From positions 186,001-250,000 of the forward strand of contig NZ_JBKQWY010000005.1 of the NCBI RefSeq assembly GCF_047308265.1: 64,000 nt of DNA, given 5' to 3'. Made by a program: the position numbers and the translations under genes. Shown in pieces: positions 41,707 through 51,276 of this stretch (its first letter is position 1; each line of letters starts with the position of its first letter). Below the pieces are notes generated by a model. That model ran no database searches, had not been told where the DNA came from, and worked only from the letters and a program-made list of their open reading frames with translations. The DNA comes from Maricaulis sp047308265. Lineage in GTDB: Bacteria; Pseudomonadota; Alphaproteobacteria; Caulobacterales; Maricaulaceae.

Positions 41707-42362
41707 AGACCGCTCCGCTAACCCTCTATGGCTATTGGCGATCGAGTGCCGCCTATCGCCTGCGTATCGCACTCAACCTGAAGGGCCTGGACTATGAGCA
41801 GGTTGCGGTGAACCTGAAAGCGGGCGAACAAACGACAGAGGCGTGGCTCGCCCAGCAGCCCCAGGGACTGGTCCCCGTTCTCAAACACGGCTCGCAGGCA
41901 CTCGTCCAGTCCCCCGCCATTGTGGAGTGGATCGAGGAGACCTGGCCCGAACCCGCACTTCTGCCGTCTGCACCGGCAGACCGGGCCATAGTGCGCGGCT
42001 GGGCGGCCGTGATCGGATGCGATATTCACCCCTTGCAGAATTTGCGTGTGCTCAAGGCCGCTGCTGCGCTGGACGGCCAGGGCATGGACTCCATGAAAGC
42101 CTGGGCCCAGCGCTGGATGGTGCCCGGGCTGCGCGCCTTGAACGATATGGTCCGCACCGCCAAACGGCCGGGAGATTTTCTGTGGGGGGAGCATCCCGGA
42201 CTGGCCGAGGTCTATCTGGTCCCTCAACTCTATAATGCCCGCCGGTGGGGCGTGGATGTCGAAGAATTCCCGACCCTGCTGGCCGCCGATATCGCCGCCC
42301 GGGCCCTGCCCGCCTTTATCGACGCGGCTCCGGAAAACCAGCCGGACGCCGAGGCGGGCTAG
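41703..42362 (+). CDS. maiA: Maleylacetoacetate isomerase (zeta GST)
   Basis: This glutathione-dependent enzyme isomerises maleylacetoacetate to fumarylacetoacetate. The 219-residue product has the zeta-class motif 'YWRSSAAYRLRIALNLKGLDYE' (11-32), 'NPQG'-like 'QQPQGLVPVL', 'QSPAIVEWIEETWP', and 'IGCDIHPLQNLRVL'. Its ATG overlaps the stop of the FAH gene (ATGA), so both enzymes are made together. Confidence 0.93.
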   Translation: MKTAPLTLYGYWRSSAAYRLRIALNLKGLDYEQVAVNLKAGEQTTEAWLAQQPQGLVPVLKHGSQALVQSPAIVEWIEETWPEPALLPSAPADRAIVRGWAAVIGCDIHPLQNLRVLKAAAALDGQGMDSMKAWAQRWMVPGLRALNDMVRTAKRPGDFLWGEHPGLAEVYLVPQLYNARRWGVDVEEFPTLLAADIAARALPAFIDAAPENQPDAEAG

Positions 42363-42368
42363 GACTCG

Positions 42369-43586
42369 TCAGCTCTTCGCTTCGGAAGTCGCCGACTTGC
42401 GCATCGGCTGGAAGCGTCCATAGGTCAGTGACCGCCACAGCCATTCCAGCGGACCAAACCGATACCGCGCCAGCCAGAGCGGTGACCAGACCAGTTGCAG
42501 CGCCCAGACGGCGATGACGATCAGGAACTGTCCGCTTCGTTCGACCGTGCCAAACAGTCCCAGCCCCGGGAAGCCGACAAAGATGAAAGTCATGATCAGC
42601 GTCTGGGTGAGATAATTAGTGAAGGCCATACGCCCCGCATCTCGGAACGGCACCAACAGACCCTGCAGCCCCTTCAGGCCTGCTAACAGCATCACACCGG
42701 CTGCATAGGCATAGGCCAGCAGCAGCGAGCCGACATACATCACGCTTTCGCCCTTCCAGAACTCACGCAGGTCGAACCCGCTATTGAGATGGCTGAGCGA
42801 GGCCCACAGGCACAGTCCCACACCCAGAACACCCGTTGCGGCACCGGACAGCATGTAGTGGCGTCGCTCCCAGCCCAGGGTCAAGAAGCCGGACTTGAAT
42901 AGGGCCATGCCCACAAACATCACGCCGATCAGCCGACCGGAGAACCCAATCATCTGGAAAAATTGCAAGATGATCGCATTGGTCAGGTTGGATGGCAGCC
43001 GGTCCAGGAAACCGGATTGATACAGTGCCACACGTTCGGCCAGAGCGTCATCAGTCAGGGCCATGCCCATTTCCGTGGCGTCCATATCGCCGGGCACGAG
43101 CTGGAAGGCCGCATAGAGCCCCATGCTCAACAGTCCGGTAATGGTGATCAAAACACCGCCCCAGATAAACAGGCGGTGGGCCGGCATGCGCCGTGCCAGC
43201 ACGATAATGAAACCGCACAGCGCATAGGGCACCAAAATATCACCGAACCAGAACACATAGGCGTGGATCATGCCGATCAGCAGCAGCCAGCCCATGCGAC
43301 GATAATGGATACCCAGCTTGGCATCCTGCCCCTCGCCGAGCATCAAAACCACGCCCGCACCGAATAGCGCCGAGAAAATCGTCACGAATTTATAGGCGAA
43401 GAATGTGTGCTGGATGGTCCAGATCGTGGCATTGATACCCGTCATGTCCATATGGGCCAGAGGATAGGAATAAGCCTCGAACACCATGGCGAACGCGCCG
43501 ATATTCATCATCAAGATACCCAGAACGGCAAAGCCGCGCAGGATGTCGATACTGTGATGCCGGTCCTGACGTGGTGTCTGCGCCAT
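42369..43586 (-). CDS. DUF418 multi-pass membrane protein
   Basis: This 405-residue protein has about nine membrane segments and the DUF418 signature near the C-terminus ('FRDAGRMAFTNYLTQTLIMTFIFVGFPGLGLFGTVERSGQ'). The N-terminal 'RHHSIDILRGFAVLGILMMNIGAF' is typical of this family and of the wider acyltransferase-3-like membrane fold. The function is unknown. AGGGGGATA precedes the ATG at 43586. It is convergent with maiA (6-nt gap). Confidence 0.88.
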   Translation of the reverse strand: MAQTPRQDRHHSIDILRGFAVLGILMMNIGAFAMVFEAYSYPLAHMDMTGINATIWTIQHTFFAYKFVTIFSALFGAGVVLMLGEGQDAKLGIHYRRMGWLLLIGMIHAYVFWFGDILVPYALCGFIIVLARRMPAHRLFIWGGVLITITGLLSMGLYAAFQLVPGDMDATEMGMALTDDALAERVALYQSGFLDRLPSNLTNAIILQFFQMIGFSGRLIGVMFVGMALFKSGFLTLGWERRHYMLSGAATGVLGVGLCLWASLSHLNSGFDLREFWKGESVMYVGSLLLAYAYAAGVMLLAGLKGLQGLLVPFRDAGRMAFTNYLTQTLIMTFIFVGFPGLGLFGTVERSGQFLIVIAVWALQLVWSPLWLARYRFGPLEWLWRSLTYGRFQPMRKSATSEAKS

Positions 43587-43757
43587 GATATCCCCCTGAA
43601 ACGTCCTGGTAGAGTGCTTAACAGGGCCGCCCCCTAAGGGTCCAGCCCGAAGCCCCGCCCCGGACCTTACCGAAAATTCACCCCCCTCACGCAGACTGTG
43701 AATTGATCTCAATATCAAGTCACGCCAAAAAGAGCACGCGCACACGGAGGCTGGGAG

Positions 43758-44015
43758 ATGATCCAGTCATTGATCGAAATTCTGGAATGGGTGATTGGAG
43801 CCGCATTCTTTTTTGTCGGGGTGGATTACCAGCCCGTCGATCCGTGTGCCGCTGTCCCGCCTGAAGTCCAGCATATCGAACATCTGATCTATACGGATGA
43901 AGATGGGGGCTTCCGCGCGCTGACCGCAGACACGGGCTGCAGCGTGCCCTCGCTGGGCCTGCCGGTGCTTCTTCCCGTGGAAATCGTCGAGGAAAAGCCG
44001 GTCTACAGCAGCTAG
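43758..44015 (+). CDS. Small membrane protein, unknown
   Basis: This 85-residue protein has one N-terminal membrane segment ('LIEILEWVIGAAFFFVGV', about 5-22) and a short Pro/Val-rich tail with two cysteines. GGAGG followed by GGGAG precedes the ATG, a good ribosome site that supports a real gene. I recognise no family. It is divergent from the DUF418 gene. Confidence 0.55.
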   Translation: MIQSLIEILEWVIGAAFFFVGVDYQPVDPCAAVPPEVQHIEHLIYTDEDGGFRALTADTGCSVPSLGLPVLLPVEIVEEKPVYSS

Positions 44016-44224
44016 ACCGTGGCGCAATACACGTTTCTTTAATAGAATATCTGTGTCGCACCCGCGCGTGTGCATGTATCGTAGCGTCTTGGATCCCGTG
44101 AGGATGCCGTGCGACAGGCCGCAGAATGCAGCCATCTTGTCCCCGCCCCCGAATGATCAGGCCCTGGCCTGGCGACGGGTCGGTCCGGACACGGCCCGCA
44201 CCTGAAACAGCGTTTGAGCGATCA

Positions 44225-46303
44225 ATGACCGAGACCACGCGAGAGACTTCGATCTCACTAGCCGAAATGGAAATGGCCGAATCCCAGGCCGCGCGCGCCC
44301 TGACAGAAACCGGGCAGCGCGATGTCACACCTGGCCATTCGCACACCGGTGCGAGCGATGAGGCAGACCGCGCACCCACCACGCCGCCCGGCGGGGGATG
44401 GCTGGTCTGGCTGGGCACGACATTTGCCCTGTTGTGGATCGGCGGCAGTGCGGCCTATCTCGTCGGGTATCAGAACATCGCCTCGCTCAACATGCTGGGC
44501 GAGCTCACCTATACCCAACTGGCTGGTCTTGGAATCTTCGCGGTCGCGCCCGCTCTGCTGTTCATCATGTGCGGATTACTGGCGCGCGAAATTGTGCGCA
44601 ATGGTCACTATGCCCGCCAGGTCGGTGCGGCCGTCACGCGCCTGTCCGCTCCGGCCGGTCATGCCCAGGCGGAAATCCAGACCCTTTCCGGCGCCGTGAC
44701 CTCCGAGGTCGAGCGCATCAATGCTGCGCTGGAAAGCGCCCTCGCCCGCCTCGCGGCGATGGAAGAAGTCATCAGCCATCACGCGGAAACGCTGGAAACG
44801 TCGGCGGATGACGCACGCGAGCGCACCGAAACCCTGCTGACCGGCCTGCGTCGCGAACGTCAACGCCTGGGCGAAGTCTCTGAATCCCTGGATGACAAGG
44901 CCGCCCTGATCGCCAATGCGATCTCCGACCAGTCCAAAATGGTGGTTGCCGCCGCCGAACTCGCAGCCAGCCAGGCTCATGACAGCGAAAAACGTCTGCG
45001 GGCCAGCGTGGACAACCTGGTAGATGCCGGCGCCGCCATTTCCGAACAGAGCGACCGCGCCTCCTCCACCCTAACGGATCGGGCCAGCGAATTGCGCGAC
45101 ATGTCCGAAACGCTCAAGGAGCGCTCGGAGAATCTGGATGCGGCCTATCTGAAACACCGCAAACGTCTGCAGGATGCCGGTGAAGCCTTGCGCCAAGAAC
45201 AGGAGAAGATCGCCGCGGCCCTGGACTTCCACCGCGCCGAGCTCGACGTTATGGCCACCACAGCGCGCGACGGGGCAGACGCTCTCAATTCCGCGGCGTC
45301 CCAGGGTGCCCAGGCCTTCAGCGACGCCGTCGATGCGGCCTTTAACCGAGCCAGCGGCCTGGCTGATGATATCCAGCGCGAGTCCGACCGCGCCGCCCAG
45401 TCTCACGAGAGTGCCCTCGCCCGGCTGGTCGCAGCTGCCCAGGAAGCCAAGTCAATCTCCGATGCCGCCATGAATGCCATCGAGGCGCAGGCCGACCGGG
45501 TAGATGACAGCGTTCAACGGACGAATGAGGCTGCGTTTGAGGCGGCTCGTCGCTCCGACGAAGCCTTCCAGGCTCGCCTCGCAGAAGCCGAGAAACTCAC
45601 CACGCGCGCTTCCAAGGCCGCGGATGACGCCGCCGAAAGTGTCAAACGCCGTCTTGAAGCCGTACTCGCGAGCGCCCGAGCCGAGAGCCAGACCGTGGAA
45701 CGGCATCTGGAGAAGATGACCGAGCGGCTTGCTGCCCTGCCCGAAACCGCTCGCGAACGCGCGCAGGAGACCGTGGACGTGCTGCGTCGCGGACTGGATG
45801 GCCTCAACTCCGCCGCACTGGCCGCGGCCGAGGAAAGCCAGGAAATCGATGCCGCCTTCCAGTCGCGCATCCGCCAGAATTATGAACTCCTCAGCGATTT
45901 CATGTTGCGCATGGGATCTGTTGCCGGCGGGCGTCGTGCGCCAGAACTGGGCATCAATGAATTGCCCGACCCGCTGGCCCGGCGCAGCAATGAGATCTCT
46001 GCCTCTGAAGCCCCTACGGACACGGAAGAGGTCCCGTCCAAAACCCCCAAGCCCGCTGGCAAGTCTGGCGGCAAGTCAGGTGGCAAGTCCGGCAAGACCG
46101 AGCTGCGCGCAGAAAACACGATCGGCTTTCCGGAGCGGGGCCGCGTCATGCCCTCCGAGAAGGCCGCGCAAAGGCTTGAGAAAACGGATCCGCCACTGGA
46201 CAAACCAGTCGCCGAGCGCGGCACGGAACCGGGCTGGCGCTGGAAAGATCTGCTTTCATCCATGCCCGGTGATGACGAAACCGATCCCAAGGACCGGACC
46301 TGA
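44225..46303 (+). CDS. TipN-like polar coiled-coil membrane protein
   Basis: This 692-residue protein has an acidic cytoplasmic N-terminus, two membrane segments (59-80 and 99-120), a long Ala/Glu/Arg-rich coiled coil (about 125-590), and a low-complexity tail with GKSGGKSGGKSGK. Two N-terminal TM segments followed by a very long coiled coil is the architecture of TipN, the Caulobacter birth-scar protein that sets polarity and flagellum placement. Coiled coils align easily by composition, so homology is not certain. The ATG at 44225 is used. A chemoreceptor is ruled out because no tip motif is present. Confidence 0.55.
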   Translation: MTETTRETSISLAEMEMAESQAARALTETGQRDVTPGHSHTGASDEADRAPTTPPGGGWLVWLGTTFALLWIGGSAAYLVGYQNIASLNMLGELTYTQLAGLGIFAVAPALLFIMCGLLAREIVRNGHYARQVGAAVTRLSAPAGHAQAEIQTLSGAVTSEVERINAALESALARLAAMEEVISHHAETLETSADDARERTETLLTGLRRERQRLGEVSESLDDKAALIANAISDQSKMVVAAAELAASQAHDSEKRLRASVDNLVDAGAAISEQSDRASSTLTDRASELRDMSETLKERSENLDAAYLKHRKRLQDAGEALRQEQEKIAAALDFHRAELDVMATTARDGADALNSAASQGAQAFSDAVDAAFNRASGLADDIQRESDRAAQSHESALARLVAAAQEAKSISDAAMNAIEAQADRVDDSVQRTNEAAFEAARRSDEAFQARLAEAEKLTTRASKAADDAAESVKRRLEAVLASARAESQTVERHLEKMTERLAALPETARERAQETVDVLRRGLDGLNSAALAAAEESQEIDAAFQSRIRQNYELLSDFMLRMGSVAGGRRAPELGINELPDPLARRSNEISASEAPTDTEEVPSKTPKPAGKSGGKSGGKSGKTELRAENTIGFPERGRVMPSEKAAQRLEKTDPPLDKPVAERGTEPGWRWKDLLSSMPGDDETDPKDRT

Positions 46304-46315
46304 TCTGGCCCAATC

Positions 46316-46345
46316 TGAACTGAACGCGCGTGAACTGAACGCTCG
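46316..46345. repeat. Tandem 15-bp repeat
   Basis: TGAACTGAACGCGCG and TGAACTGAACGCTCG lie head to tail, differing at one base, just after the TipN-like gene. Confidence 0.8.
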
Positions 46346-46348
46346 CGT

Positions 46349-46380
46349 CACAACGCCCCCGGCGAGCCGGGGGCGTTGTG
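46349..46380. terminator. Perfect 15-bp hairpin between convergent genes
   Basis: CACAACGCCCCCGGC and GCCGGGGGCGTTGTG are exact inverted copies around GA. There is no T-run on either strand, so this is either a shared terminator of unusual form or a transcript-end stabiliser for the two convergent genes. Confidence 0.65.
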
Positions 46381-46403
46381 ATGTCGGGACCAAGTTTCAG
46401 ACT

Positions 46404-47042
46404 CTAGCTTCCAGACGGCGTATCCATCGCGTGTTGGGCCATCCAGCCTGCCAGCTCATTCGCGGCCTCGTGCGAGGACTGGTCGAACGCCCGGACTATC
46501 GCCCCGGCCGAGTTCCCGTCCGCCCGTGAGGTGGAGGTGAATACACGTCCGCCGACAAAGCTGCGATCATCCGACCGCATCAAGCGGGCCGCGATACGCA
46601 CGGTCACCAGCGGCGCGCGATTGGCCCCCTGATCGTAGACGGCCTCAAACTCTCGTAGGTCCATACGCAGGATGAAATCAGTCTGGACTGCATCTTCCGG
46701 ACGAGCCGGCACCAAGGGTGTGGCATCGGAATCCAGCGTTTCGACAATCAGGGTCTGGATCATACGCGGCGTGGTATTGATCCAGCGGGCGCCGGCCAAA
46801 TAGGCGATCGAGCGTGTTTCACCGATGACCGCGATGTGATCATTGGCCAGTGCGCGCGGCGCCTGGGGCAGATCCACCCTGACCACCGTCCAATCGTCAC
46901 CCGACCACTCGACAGGTTGCGGCGGGCTCAACCGATAGATGTCGACGGGCTCAGCCTCGGGCAGGACCGACACACAGGCGGAAACAGACAAGGCTGCCAG
47001 GCCCATCAAAAGGCCTCGAAGCAAGGGCAGTTTACGGCTCAT
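46404..47042 (-). CDS. ABC-type transport auxiliary lipoprotein (PqiC-like)
   Basis: This 212-residue lipoprotein has lipobox VSAC (Cys23) and the DUF330/PqiC-type pattern 'YRLSPPQP', 'VVRVDLPQAPRALANDHIAVIGETRSIAYLAGARW' and 'DFILRMDLREFEAVYDQG'. It is the last gene of an Mla-type operon and overlaps mlaD by 4 nt. It probably docks the MCE channel to the outer membrane. Confidence 0.88.
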   Translation of the reverse strand: MSRKLPLLRGLLMGLAALSVSACVSVLPEAEPVDIYRLSPPQPVEWSGDDWTVVRVDLPQAPRALANDHIAVIGETRSIAYLAGARWINTTPRMIQTLIVETLDSDATPLVPARPEDAVQTDFILRMDLREFEAVYDQGANRAPLVTVRIAARLMRSDDRSFVGGRVFTSTSRADGNSAGAIVRAFDQSSHEAANELAGWMAQHAMDTPSGS

Positions 47043-47995
47043 CGCGGAACCTCCACTTCTTGAACAGTGTCACCGGCGATAAAGCTGCCCGGGCTCTGTT
47101 CGATTTCCAGGGCAATACGCTCGAGTGTTTCAACAAGACGACGCAGGTCGCCGGCGGCCAGCGTGATATCGCCAAGACCATTGTGGGCGAAGTCCTGCAA
47201 AGGCGGCGTGACAGACTGCATCAGAATATCCGTGTCGACGGCCGCGCGGTTCACTTCCAGGGCCGCAAGCTGCATTTCCGCCACCGCCGGGGTGAGATTA
47301 TCTTCCACAAAACCCGTCGCGGTATTGGCAAACCGGTCCATGCTTTCGGCGGCGCGGGAGATGTCCTGTGCAGTCTGGTCGAGCTGGTTCACAGCCCGGC
47401 GCATATCCGACAAAAGCTCACGCTCCTCGGCCAGCTGCGCCGTGATCTCCTCGATGTTTTCAATGGTCTGCGAGACCTCATCGATATTCTCGTCGCTCAT
47501 CAGGCGCGATAGTCTCAGCAAGGTCTGCTGGGCCGCATCCAGAACGTTTTCCGAGCCCTCGAACAAGCCTTCCAGCTGGGCCTGTCGCGCGATAATGCGC
47601 GGCGGTGTGCGATTGGGCGGACTGTACAGGCGCGGTGCGTCAGGAGAGCCACCGGACAGCTGTACATAGTTCAACCCCGTCAGGCCCTGGGGTTCGAGCT
47701 GCGCGAAACTATCCACCCGGATCGGGGTCTGCGCTAACACGCGGATCCGCGCGATAACCCGGTTCGGATTTTGAGGATCAAGACCGATATCGGTCACCTC
47801 GCCCACCTGGATACCATTGAACCGGACCTCACTGGCCTCGTTCAACCCCCGCACAGGCCCTTCGAAAACGATGTCGTATTCGGAGAATTCCTGATCGAAG
47901 GAGACTTTCGCCAGCCAGAGGAAGAAGAAACCACCGGCGGCCACGAGGATGATGGCAAACAAGCCGACCAAAACGTGATGCGCTTTCGTTTCCAT
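47039..47995 (-). CDS. mlaD: MCE/MlaD-family phospholipid transport protein
   Basis: This 318-residue protein has an N-terminal anchor (about 9-30), one MCE domain (about 38-118, 'YDIVFEGPVRGLNEASEVRFNGIQVGEVTDI', 'LEPQGLTGLNYVQLSGG') and a long helical C-terminal region. MCE hexamers carry lipids across the periplasm. It is longer than E. coli MlaD (about 180 residues), nearer to the MCE proteins of Lam/Mce-like systems. It lies 21 nt after mlaF. Confidence 0.9.
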   Translation of the reverse strand: METKAHHVLVGLFAIILVAAGGFFFLWLAKVSFDQEFSEYDIVFEGPVRGLNEASEVRFNGIQVGEVTDIGLDPQNPNRVIARIRVLAQTPIRVDSFAQLEPQGLTGLNYVQLSGGSPDAPRLYSPPNRTPPRIIARQAQLEGLFEGSENVLDAAQQTLLRLSRLMSDENIDEVSQTIENIEEITAQLAEERELLSDMRRAVNQLDQTAQDISRAAESMDRFANTATGFVEDNLTPAVAEMQLAALEVNRAAVDTDILMQSVTPPLQDFAHNGLGDITLAAGDLRRLVETLERIALEIEQSPGSFIAGDTVQEVEVPR

Positions 47996-48016
47996 AACGC
48001 TCTCCTTATCCGATCC

Positions 48017-48784
48017 CTAAAGACCGGCCTGAGCCGCACGCCCGCGCGGCCCGTTGAAATATTCCTGAATCCAGGGATGGGGATGTCTCATCAATTCCGG
48101 AATGGGGGCCACGGCCTCCACTTTCTTGTCCGCCAGAACCGCCACGCGGTCACAGATGGCATGCAGACTGTCCAGATCGTGAGTGATCATGAACACGGTC
48201 AGCCCCAGCGCCCGCGACAACTCCAGGATCAGGCTGTCGAAGGCCGCCGCACCGATCGGATCCAGGCCCGCAGTCGGCTCGTCCAGAAACAGAACGCTCG
48301 GATCAAGCGCCAGCGACCGGGCCAGCGCCGCACGCTTGCGCATACCGCCCGAAAGCTCGGACGGGAACCGATTACCCGCCTCTGGAGGCAGGCCCGCCAG
48401 GCCGATTTTCATGTCGGCGATCTCTTCCATCAGGCGTGCAGACAGCTCGACATGCTCACGCATCGGCGCCATGACATTTTCCTTCACCGTCAGGGCGGAA
48501 AACAGCGCACCATTCTGAAAGAGCACACCCCAGCGACTTTCAATCAGACGACGTTCCTCGTTGGACATGGCCGCCATCGACCGTCCCTCGAACAGGATAT
48601 CGCCCCCGTCGGCGGATTTGAGACCGAGTACGGTGTTCAAAAGCACGGACTTGCCCGTGCCCGACCCGCCGACCAGGCCGAGGATCTCACCGCGCCGGAT
48701 CTGGAGATCGAGATGCTGGTGAACGACATGCTCACCAAAGGCCGTGCGCAGATTGCGCGCCTCGATGATGATGTCCTCACTCAT
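48017..48784 (-). CDS. mlaF: ABC transporter ATPase, MlaF type
   Basis: This 255-residue ATPase drives the lipid transporter. It has Walker A 'GGSGTGKSVLL', the signature 'LSGGMRKRAALARSLA', Walker B 'VLFLDEPTAGLDPIGAAAF' and the switch His in 'FMITHDLDSL'. The LDPI after Walker B and the ending 'HPWIQEYFNGPRGRAA' are Mla-specific. Its ATG overlaps the mlaE stop (ATGA). Confidence 0.94.
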   Translation of the reverse strand: MSEDIIIEARNLRTAFGEHVVHQHLDLQIRRGEILGLVGGSGTGKSVLLNTVLGLKSADGGDILFEGRSMAAMSNEERRLIESRWGVLFQNGALFSALTVKENVMAPMREHVELSARLMEEIADMKIGLAGLPPEAGNRFPSELSGGMRKRAALARSLALDPSVLFLDEPTAGLDPIGAAAFDSLILELSRALGLTVFMITHDLDSLHAICDRVAVLADKKVEAVAPIPELMRHPHPWIQEYFNGPRGRAAQAGL

Positions 48785-49938
48785 ATGCCGAGCTCCAGAT
48801 ACATCATGGCAAAGATCGCATCGATCACGATGACCGCAAAAATCGACTGCACAACAGAGGCCGTGGTGCGGCGCCCCAGGCTTTCCACATCCCCGCCGAC
48901 TTCCATGCCCTGGCGACAGCCGATAATGGCGATGACCAGTCCGAAGACCGGTGCCTTGGACATGCCAACCATGAAATGGGACCAATCGGTGTTTTCGTGC
49001 ATGCGCGTGATGAACATGGTGGGAGAGATCTGCAGGTCCGTGGACCAGGCCACAACCATGCCGCCAGCAATACCGGCAACCATGCCACCAAAGGTCAGGA
49101 GCGGTGCCATCAAGGTACAAGCGATGACACGCGGCAGGACAATCGCTTCAAACGGATCAATGCCCAGCACTTTCATGGCATCGATTTCCTGCTGCATCTT
49201 CATGGAGCCGATCGATGCGGTAAACGCCGAATCCGAGCGCCCAGCCAGCATGATCGCGGTGATGAGCACACCGAATTCGCGCAGGACCGTCACCGCGACC
49301 AGGTCGACCGTAAACACCGTCATGCCCAAGGTCTGCAACAGGTTGGCGCCCATGAACGCAATCACGGCACCAATGAAAAACGACAGGACGGCGATGATGG
49401 GCATGGCGTTCACACCCGCCTCTTCCATCACCCAGACCGTCGGGGTCAGCCGGAAGCGCCAGGGCCGCAGAGCGGTGGAGGCCGCTGTTGTGAGCGTGTG
49501 TCCCAAAAACCCCAGCGTGCCCAATCCTTCCAGATAGGCGGCCTCGATACCCGCACCCAGACGCGCCACAGCGGCCCGGAACCCGTAGGTCTGAGCCTTG
49601 ACGGGCGCACAGGAGAGGGTCCGGCGGCGCACTTCCGCAATCAGTCCGGGGGCGACCGGGTGATGGTCGAGGTAATGAAAATCACCATCCGGGTCGGCAC
49701 AATCCTGGGTCAGACGCCCCAGAAGATAGGCGCCTGCCGTGTCGATCCGGCCCAATTGGGTGAAGCTGTAAACAATGGCGGAGGGGTCCGCACGACTGGC
49801 CAGAGCGCGCAATTCATCTTCGACGGCGCCGACGGTGTCGATCACCCAGTCACCCTGGGGCTCGACACACACGCGACCGTGCGTCTCTGTCACGACCAGC
49901 CGGGCTGGTGTGAGCAATTCGAGTTCTTGTCCCCTCAT
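48781..49938 (-). CDS. mlaE: MlaE-type permease with N-terminal STAS-like domain
   Basis: This 385-residue protein fuses a cytoplasmic STAS-like domain (about 10-105, 'IVYSFTQLGRIDTAGAYLLGRL') to a five-to-six-TM MlaE permease (about 130-385, 'LREFGVLITAIMLAGRSDSAFTASIGSMKMQQEIDAMKVLGIDPFEAIVLPRVIA'). In E. coli the STAS part is the separate protein MlaB. The fused form is known in alphaproteobacteria. The ATG at 49938 is chosen. It heads the mlaE-mlaF-mlaD-lipoprotein operon. Confidence 0.92.
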   Translation of the reverse strand: MRGQELELLTPARLVVTETHGRVCVEPQGDWVIDTVGAVEDELRALASRADPSAIVYSFTQLGRIDTAGAYLLGRLTQDCADPDGDFHYLDHHPVAPGLIAEVRRRTLSCAPVKAQTYGFRAAVARLGAGIEAAYLEGLGTLGFLGHTLTTAASTALRPWRFRLTPTVWVMEEAGVNAMPIIAVLSFFIGAVIAFMGANLLQTLGMTVFTVDLVAVTVLREFGVLITAIMLAGRSDSAFTASIGSMKMQQEIDAMKVLGIDPFEAIVLPRVIACTLMAPLLTFGGMVAGIAGGMVVAWSTDLQISPTMFITRMHENTDWSHFMVGMSKAPVFGLVIAIIGCRQGMEVGGDVESLGRRTTASVVQSIFAVIVIDAIFAMMYLELGI

Positions 49939-50002
49939 GACACCGACTCTAGCCGATTCCTTCAGCTCTTTCTCACAAACCGCCTTTGATCCCTTTTGAG
50001 GA

Positions 50003-51154
50003 TCAAGGTTTGCTTCGCAGTAAACGAAGCCGCAATCCGGCCAGCAAACCGACAAAACACGGCACGATCATGACCATATAGCCTGCTGTTCCCATGCCGT
50101 CATAGAGCAGACCGGACACAGCTGACACTAAACCGGTAATGCCACCTCCCGCGAGAGCCGAATTCATCGCCTGAGCGGTTGCGGCCTGATCGTCGGGGAC
50201 CTCTTGCGCCGCATATCGCATGAAGCCCAGGAAGGTGGCAGCAAATGTCATGGCGTGTAGCGCCTGCAGGAGAAACAGGACGCCCAGCGGCGGAGACAAA
50301 GCCGTCAGCCCCCATCGCACAATGCCGCCCGCTCCGCCCATCATCAACAGAACGCCCGGGCTTAACCGGCGCAGAAACGGGAGCCCGGAACAAAAGAGAA
50401 AGAGGATCTCGGCTGCCACGCCCGTTGCCCACAATGCGCCGATCGTCACCGAGGGCAAGCCATCCGCTGTCCAGGCCAGAACCGACATGGCATAGTAAAA
50501 TCCGTGGGAGGACTGGATGAGGCCCGAGGCCAGCAAGGCCCACAGAAAAGGCCCCCGCAAAAGCCGTCCGACCTTGGTCAGCTGGGCATCCTCGACCCGG
50601 CCGCGCCGGCGGCGGCGGCCGCGGGGCAAGGTCCAGCTGGTCAGGACGAGCAGGATCGACCCGGCAATGATCAGGGTCAGGATCCATTCTGCCCCGAGCG
50701 CGCCCAGCGCGGCCCCCGCACCGAAATTGGCCAGGATGAAAAAGAGCGACCCAAAGGCGCGGACCGGACCGAAGGGAAAACCCAGACGCGTCGCGGTTCG
50801 CAGCGCAAATGTGTCCGCGAGCGGGATTTGCCCGAAATAGGCACCACCCAGCAGGAAGGCGAGCACGGCCAGGATCCAGGGCGAAAACACGGGCAGATGA
50901 ATAATAAACAGCAGCAGGGAGAGCGTGGCGAGAATCAGGATGGGATCGCGCCGTCGATTCGCCGTATCCGCCCATCTTGCCCCGAGGGGCGCCACAAGCG
51001 TACGTCCCAATAGGCCACTGGCCACCAGGATACCAATCCATTCCGGTGTCAGCCCACGTCCTTCCAGCCAGGCCGGGAAATAGGGCAGATACATCCCGAG
51101 GACGAGATAAAAGGCCGCATAGTAGACGGCAAATCGAAGGGCCGGACTGAACAT
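50003..51154 (-). CDS. MFS transporter (HcaT/LacY-like branch)
   Basis: This 383-residue protein has about 12 membrane segments, with the opening 'ALRFAVYYAAFYLVLGMYLPYFPAWLEGRGLTPEWIGILVASG' typical of the MFS_1-like HcaT (phenylpropionate) and sugar-proton symporter branch. A basic loop 'RGRRRRRGR' separates the halves. AAGGAG precedes the ATG at 51154. The substrate is unknown. It is divergent from the glycosyltransferase gene and upstream of mlaE on the same strand. Confidence 0.85.
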   Translation of the reverse strand: MFSPALRFAVYYAAFYLVLGMYLPYFPAWLEGRGLTPEWIGILVASGLLGRTLVAPLGARWADTANRRRDPILILATLSLLLFIIHLPVFSPWILAVLAFLLGGAYFGQIPLADTFALRTATRLGFPFGPVRAFGSLFFILANFGAGAALGALGAEWILTLIIAGSILLVLTSWTLPRGRRRRRGRVEDAQLTKVGRLLRGPFLWALLASGLIQSSHGFYYAMSVLAWTADGLPSVTIGALWATGVAAEILFLFCSGLPFLRRLSPGVLLMMGGAGGIVRWGLTALSPPLGVLFLLQALHAMTFAATFLGFMRYAAQEVPDDQAATAQAMNSALAGGGITGLVSAVSGLLYDGMGTAGYMVMIVPCFVGLLAGLRLRLLRSKP

Positions 51155-51276
51155 CTCTTGTGTCTCCTTGCCCTGCGCATAGCGCGCCCAACCGCAGACG
51201 CAAAGCGCCAGATGCTTGGCGAACACCGTTCACTTCGCTAGGTTCGCACGGTTCCTCCCTGCCACCTGACCTCTCC

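Noticed and set aside
46060..46096. Short repeated units in the TipN-like gene considered as a repeat array
   Set aside because: They are in-frame codons for GKSGG repeats with no spacers. There is no CRISPR-like structure anywhere in the window.
48785..49120. N-terminal extension of the MlaF reading frame
   Set aside because: The extra codons lie inside mlaE in another frame. The ATG at 48784 overlaps the mlaE stop and gives the normal ATPase start.
47771..49537. 588-codon open frame antisense to mlaD/mlaF/mlaE
   Set aside because: It crosses three real, coupled genes and has no plausible composition or ribosome site.
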